A DNA stretch of 64,000 nt from Pyropia yezoensis (Eukaryota; Rhodophyta; Bangiophyceae; Bangiales; Bangiaceae), in NCBI GenBank assembly GCA_009829735.1, contig CM020619.1, positions 22,531,554 through 22,595,553 on the forward strand, written 5' to 3'. The notes under the pieces were generated by a model that saw only the letters and a list, made by a program, of their open reading frames with translations, did no database searches and was not told where the DNA came from. This document shows positions 60,969 through 64,000 of this stretch, piece by piece; positions within the stretch are counted from its first letter, which is position 1, and each line of letters opens with the position of its first letter. The translations under genes and the position numbers were made by a program.

Positions 60969-62716
60969 GGGTCCGAGGAGTCCTTAGAGGTTTCGGTCTC
61001 CAGGTCAAAGTCCGTAGGAGCTTCCCTTGCCAGAGCCTCCGTGATGCTCTGTAAGGTTGCCACTTGGATTGCATGTACCTGTGCCTTGTCCATCTTGGAG
61101 GGTGCCCGCCGGTCAGCCCAGTTGACCGCCTTTGCAAACACCAGTCCTTGACGCTTGAGTTTCTCCTGGAGGTCCTTGGGAATGGTCGGGCACTGGTAGG
61201 ACATGTGATCCTCCTTCTGGCACAGCCAAGAAGACCGGAACCGCTGGTTCTTGACTTGCTTGGGGGCGACCAGGGATGGTTGCTCCTTAGAAACGAAGCC
61301 GCCCCACTTGTCCCCTGACCCCATGCGTGAGGCCTCGCCAACTGCGAGTACTGGTACAGGGCTATCACCCCCCTTATACTTGTCGGGTCCGGGTCGAACT
61401 CGCGACAACGGCTTGGGAGTTGATACCAGGGGAGCTTGGAGGGCCCTGGCTTGCCGGTACTTGCCCTGGGTGTAGGCCATTAACTGCTGGAAGGTATGTT
61501 ATTGATGCTCCTGGTTGTAGTTCTCCGCATCCACTTGAAGATATTCAGGAAGCCCTTTCGAGAAGATCATCTTGAGCCTGTCCTCAGGGTAAACGTTGCC
61601 ACAAGCATCGCTCATCTCCCGGACACGACGGGCGAACGCCTCTGGAGTCTCTTGTCTTTCCATGGTTGCCCGGTTCAGCCTGCCGACTGCTTTACGCAGA
61701 GAGTCCGCGTCAGCGTAGTTGGACAGGAGCCAGTTGACCGCCTCCGGATAACTCGCGACGGTACGTCCGACAATGTGTCCGGCAGAGTCTGGTAGAACCT
61801 GTGCAAACCGCTGTTCCGCTTCTCCGGTCATGAAGTTAACCAGGAGGTAGAGAGCCTTGCCCTCGGACACATCGCTGTCATTGCATGCCTTGACAAACCG
61901 GCGCAGGACGGCAAAGATAAGCGCCGGTTTCTTCCCGGAAAACTTAGGATGTCCCCCGAAGCTCGGCTGCATTCGCCGGTTCAGGGACGCCATCTTCTTG
62001 GCCATCTTCCGGGTGTAACCTTGGTCTTGGTTCTCCAGCCGGTAGTTACCCCAATACGTGACCTTGTTCAGGGTGGCATCTCCCACTTGATGGGCAGGGA
62101 AGTCAAACTCGACTAGCCTGCGCCGGGTGGGACCGGGAGATGCATCCCAATCATATCCCCCCTCAGAGCTGAAGGAACTGGTCTCGCTGGTGCTAGAGCG
62201 ACGGCGATGACGCCGACGCCTTCGGCTGCTCCGGTTACCGGTCTTGGAGCTCCCCGCCCCATAGGATGCAAGGGGAGGAAAAGCTTGGCCGGTCCCAGGA
62301 GTCGAGGTCTCAGGGAGACCCGTAGAGCCAGTCACAACGGTGCCTCTGGCATCGCTAGTGCCCACAGGAAGAGGTGTATACACCCAGCTGCCATGTGTGG
62401 GTCCAGGAGTAAACACACCAGGGGCTATCCCTGGAGGTTGAGGAGTAGAACCGACAGGAGGGAGACGTCTGCTGCGAGCGGACTCAAACGCCGTTGATCC
62501 CGGGGTGGCTCCCACAGGAGGAACAGCCGGAGGAACGGGAGCAGGTGGTGCTTGGCCGCCTGTGGACTCCAGTCCGCTACCGGATGTCACACCCAGGTCT
62601 GCTTCACCCGTAGGGAGAACGCCGGGTTGGGTACCGTCCCCCGCGGTGACCAGGGATGCATCAAGGGACGCGGGGTCTACCCCTTCGGGCACCGTCGTGC
62701 CAGGGAGGGTAGCCAT
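60956..62716 (-). pseudogene. gag: GypC gag with one in-frame stop and a damaged zinc knuckle
   Basis: ATG 62716-62714 (MATLPGTTVPEG) is the likely start. The Gly/Pro/Thr-rich N-terminus, a basic Arg/Ser patch and a Gag core (LRRFVKACNDSDVSEGKALY ... FARRVREMSDACG) are readable. TAA at 61501-61499 interrupts; the same frame then continues to the stop at 60956. The knuckle reads SWLCQKEDHMSYQC, so the first Cys of CX2CX4HX4C is Ser, a one-base change. It ends DPGNE. Confidence 0.85.
60962..60968 (-). promoter_or_regulatory. Candidate -1 frameshift heptamer GGGAAAC (GypC)
   Basis: Gag codons read CCG GGA AAC GAG TAG, the same register as in GypA and GypB. The -1 frame stays open for over 40 codons before the protease region. 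Confidence 0.75.
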
Positions 62717-62908
62717 GTTGGTCTCTTGACAGCCACAGTCCAGTTGCCTGCGTGTCCAAAGATCGCCAGACCACAAGAGAGGGGTTAGAGAGCCAGGAAT
62801 GGGATTCCCGTGAACGGGTGCAAATAATTCCCAAACCACAGAAAAAGACAGAACAGGAACAACCCAACCGCTGCTCCCAAATGTCTCTTCTCAAACACTC
62901 CAATCGAT
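62717..62908 (-). other. GypC 5' leader
   Basis: Untranslated leader between primer site and gag; no gene seen. Confidence 0.6.
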
Positions 62909-62925
62909 CCCCTGCTGCTCCACCA
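62909..62925 (-). promoter_or_regulatory. Primer binding site of GypC
   Basis: The minus strand reads TGGTGGAGCAGCAGGGG, 4 nt from the 5' LTR, the same 17 nt as GypA and GypB. Confidence 0.85.
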
Positions 62926-62929
62926 AATA

Positions 62930-63502
62930 TGTGGTATTAAACTCGATCCTCTCAGACACGTGTCAATATCCCTCGGGGGAAAGGGACAGGTAACACAGAA
63001 AGGGGAACTACGAGAATGGTATGCCTGTTGCCTCACGTGCCTGCTCGCAGAGCAAACAGATACGCACGGTAGTGCACACGGGGAAGAGGAAAGCAAACGC
63101 GCAGTTGTCTTTTTCCTGAGGGCGCGGGCCAAGGGCGCCTCGCTGTCCCTCTTAACGTGCATCTGGGGGAGCCTCGGCACGTTGGCCAGGTAGCCCCCCC
63201 CCATAACCCCGAGTGGCCCCGACCCGAGTCTAACCTCGTCAGGTCGGGGGCCACTATCACTACTAATTCTATTCCCACTCACTAATCTCACACTCGAATT
63301 CTCTCAAATCAAGTCCCTCACAAGTATGCAAAAACCCATCAGCAATCCCTCTCTCACGTGTGGATAGCGTAGTCCACCGCATCCCAGTGCCGGGCACGGG
63401 CCACGGCCGCCAACCATCACCACACGGCGGGCATGTTCTGGCACCTGGTGCCCTCTGGTTGTAGTCCCGGGTCGGCGCCAAGTCGGGGCCAGGGATGCTA
63501 CA
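62930..63502 (-). repeat. GypC 5' LTR
   Basis: This is a 573-bp LTR nearly identical to 53847-54418. Confidence 0.93.
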
Positions 63503-63507
63503 GAACT
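63503..63507. repeat. Target duplication GAACT, right of GypC
   Basis: Identical to 53842-53846. Copy 1 gag resumes here. Confidence 0.9.
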
Positions 63508-64000
63508 CCCTTCATAAGGGTCTGCATAGAGCGGATCGCCCGATGCGACGTATTACGCATCGATTCCGATACGGTGGTAGAGCGGTCCTCCAAACGATAA
63601 CGTTCCGGAGTAAAAACCGACCGGAAGACCTCGTTGACGATCTCCGTGTCAGCGTCCTAGATATCCAGTCGCTTAGCCAGTTGATGAGCAAGCTCATCGG
63701 ACTCCATCCGCTTCAGTAGGCTCGCAGTTACCTGCGCGGTCATAGCTTCCACCACTGACGGTGGTACTTCAGGCGTCGGCACCTCGGGAACCCGAGCTGC
63801 CTGGCCTCCTTCGTCGTGGGGATACTGTGAGAGGGTACCCCCTCCGCCAATAACCGACTCTCCACCGGCGTAAGTATCCGCCGGGTCGTGTCCGCGGAGT
63901 CCGCTTCGGGTGCTCCGAGCGTATCACTCCGTGTGACTCCGTTCCAACTCTGCCGACAAGTCGGATCCATACCCCATTGTGTCCGGGGGTTGTCCAGGAG
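63503..64000 (-). pseudogene. gag: GypA copy 1 gag, 5' part, continuing off-window
   Basis: It is collinear with copy 2 Gag upstream of the FGGPNGR region. CAG to TAG at 63659-63657 makes a nonsense codon in the LDIQDAD segment. The start of gag and the 5' LTR are beyond the window. Confidence 0.87.

Larger units (their letters stand above)
53847..63502 (-). mobile_element. GypC: chromodomain gypsy element with antisense ORF
   Basis: The element is 9,656 bp, minus strand, with LTRs of 572 and 573 bp differing by about three substitutions and one indel, and a perfect GAACT duplication. It contains primer site, gag (one stop), pol (one frameshift, one stop), a convergent intact antisense ORF and a polypurine tract. 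It is inserted in GypA copy 1 gag and is a recent insertion by LTR similarity. Confidence 0.93.
7957..64000 (-). mobile_element. GypA copy 1: chromodomain gypsy element, interrupted three times, 5' end off-window
   Basis: Reading leftward, the parts are gag 5' part (64000-63503), gag 3' part (53846-52580), pol 5' part (52571-51587), pol middle (25552-23510), pol 3' part (12896-11748), antisense ORF (8911-11280, plus strand), polypurine tract and 3' LTR (8319-7957). Each gap is filled by another LTR element flanked by a 5-bp duplication, and the parts are collinear with the uninterrupted GypA copy 2. It carries at least two nonsense codons (12093-12095 in pol, 63657-63659 in gag). The 5' LTR lies beyond position 64000. 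Confidence 0.88.

Noticed and set aside
1..64000. tRNA, rRNA, CRISPR, bacterial operon or phage features
   Set aside because: No direct-repeat spacer array, no rRNA-like sequence and no cloverleaf were seen. The only tRNA-related sequences are primer sites. The window is eukaryotic retroelement DNA.

Overview
The window is eukaryotic, repeat-dense and fairly GC-rich. From about 2.6 kb to its right end it is almost entirely LTR retrotransposons nested inside one another. I found no host gene, tRNA, rRNA or CRISPR array. The sequence does not identify the host: gypsy elements with C-terminal chromodomains, and this type of copia polymerase, fit an alga, a fungus or another eukaryotic microbe with a repeat-rich genome. 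All element names here are working names (CopA, GypA, GypB, GypC).

Layout. 1-2672 is unassigned flank with palindromes, a homopurine tract and probably the 3' end of CopA. 2673-7956 is a Ty1/copia element (CopA) on the minus strand, with gag and pol. GypA copy 1 (minus) is inserted in the CopA leader at 7957 and runs off the window at 64000. Three insertions split copy 1: (i) GypA copy 2 (12897-23509, minus, complete, target duplication CGGTT); (ii) a composite of two plus-strand GypA copies, copy 3 and a 5'-truncated copy 4, sharing a middle LTR (25553-51586, duplication TAAGG/TACGG); (iii) GypC (53847-63502, minus, duplication GAACT). GypB (34092-41406, minus) lies inside copy 3, and its left end falls in a 500-N assembly gap (33592-34091). 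Removing the three insertions restores a continuous, collinear copy 1.

Element architecture. All three gypsy families read LTR - primer site - gag - pol (protease, RT, RNase H, integrase, chromodomain) - LTR, and each also has a long ORF on the opposite strand between pol and the 3' LTR, convergent with pol. In GypA it is about 790 residues and present in four copies, in GypC about 705 residues, and in GypB only the C-terminal part is visible. I recognise no family for these antisense proteins. All three families share a 17-nt primer site. In all three, the gag stop is preceded by GGGAAAC in the register needed for -1 ribosomal frameshifting into pol. CopA has the analogous GGGTTTT.

State of the copies. 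GypA copy 2 is the best preserved, with open gag, pol and antisense frames and LTRs differing at 2 of 361 positions. However, its integrase has lost the first catalytic Asp and its antisense ORF has lost the usual start. All other gypsy copies carry stops or frameshifts. The GypA sequence, and to a lesser extent GypB, is unusually dense in short perfect hairpins, including inside coding frames. The antisense ORFs, the conserved frameshift signals and this hairpin density are the most interesting features.
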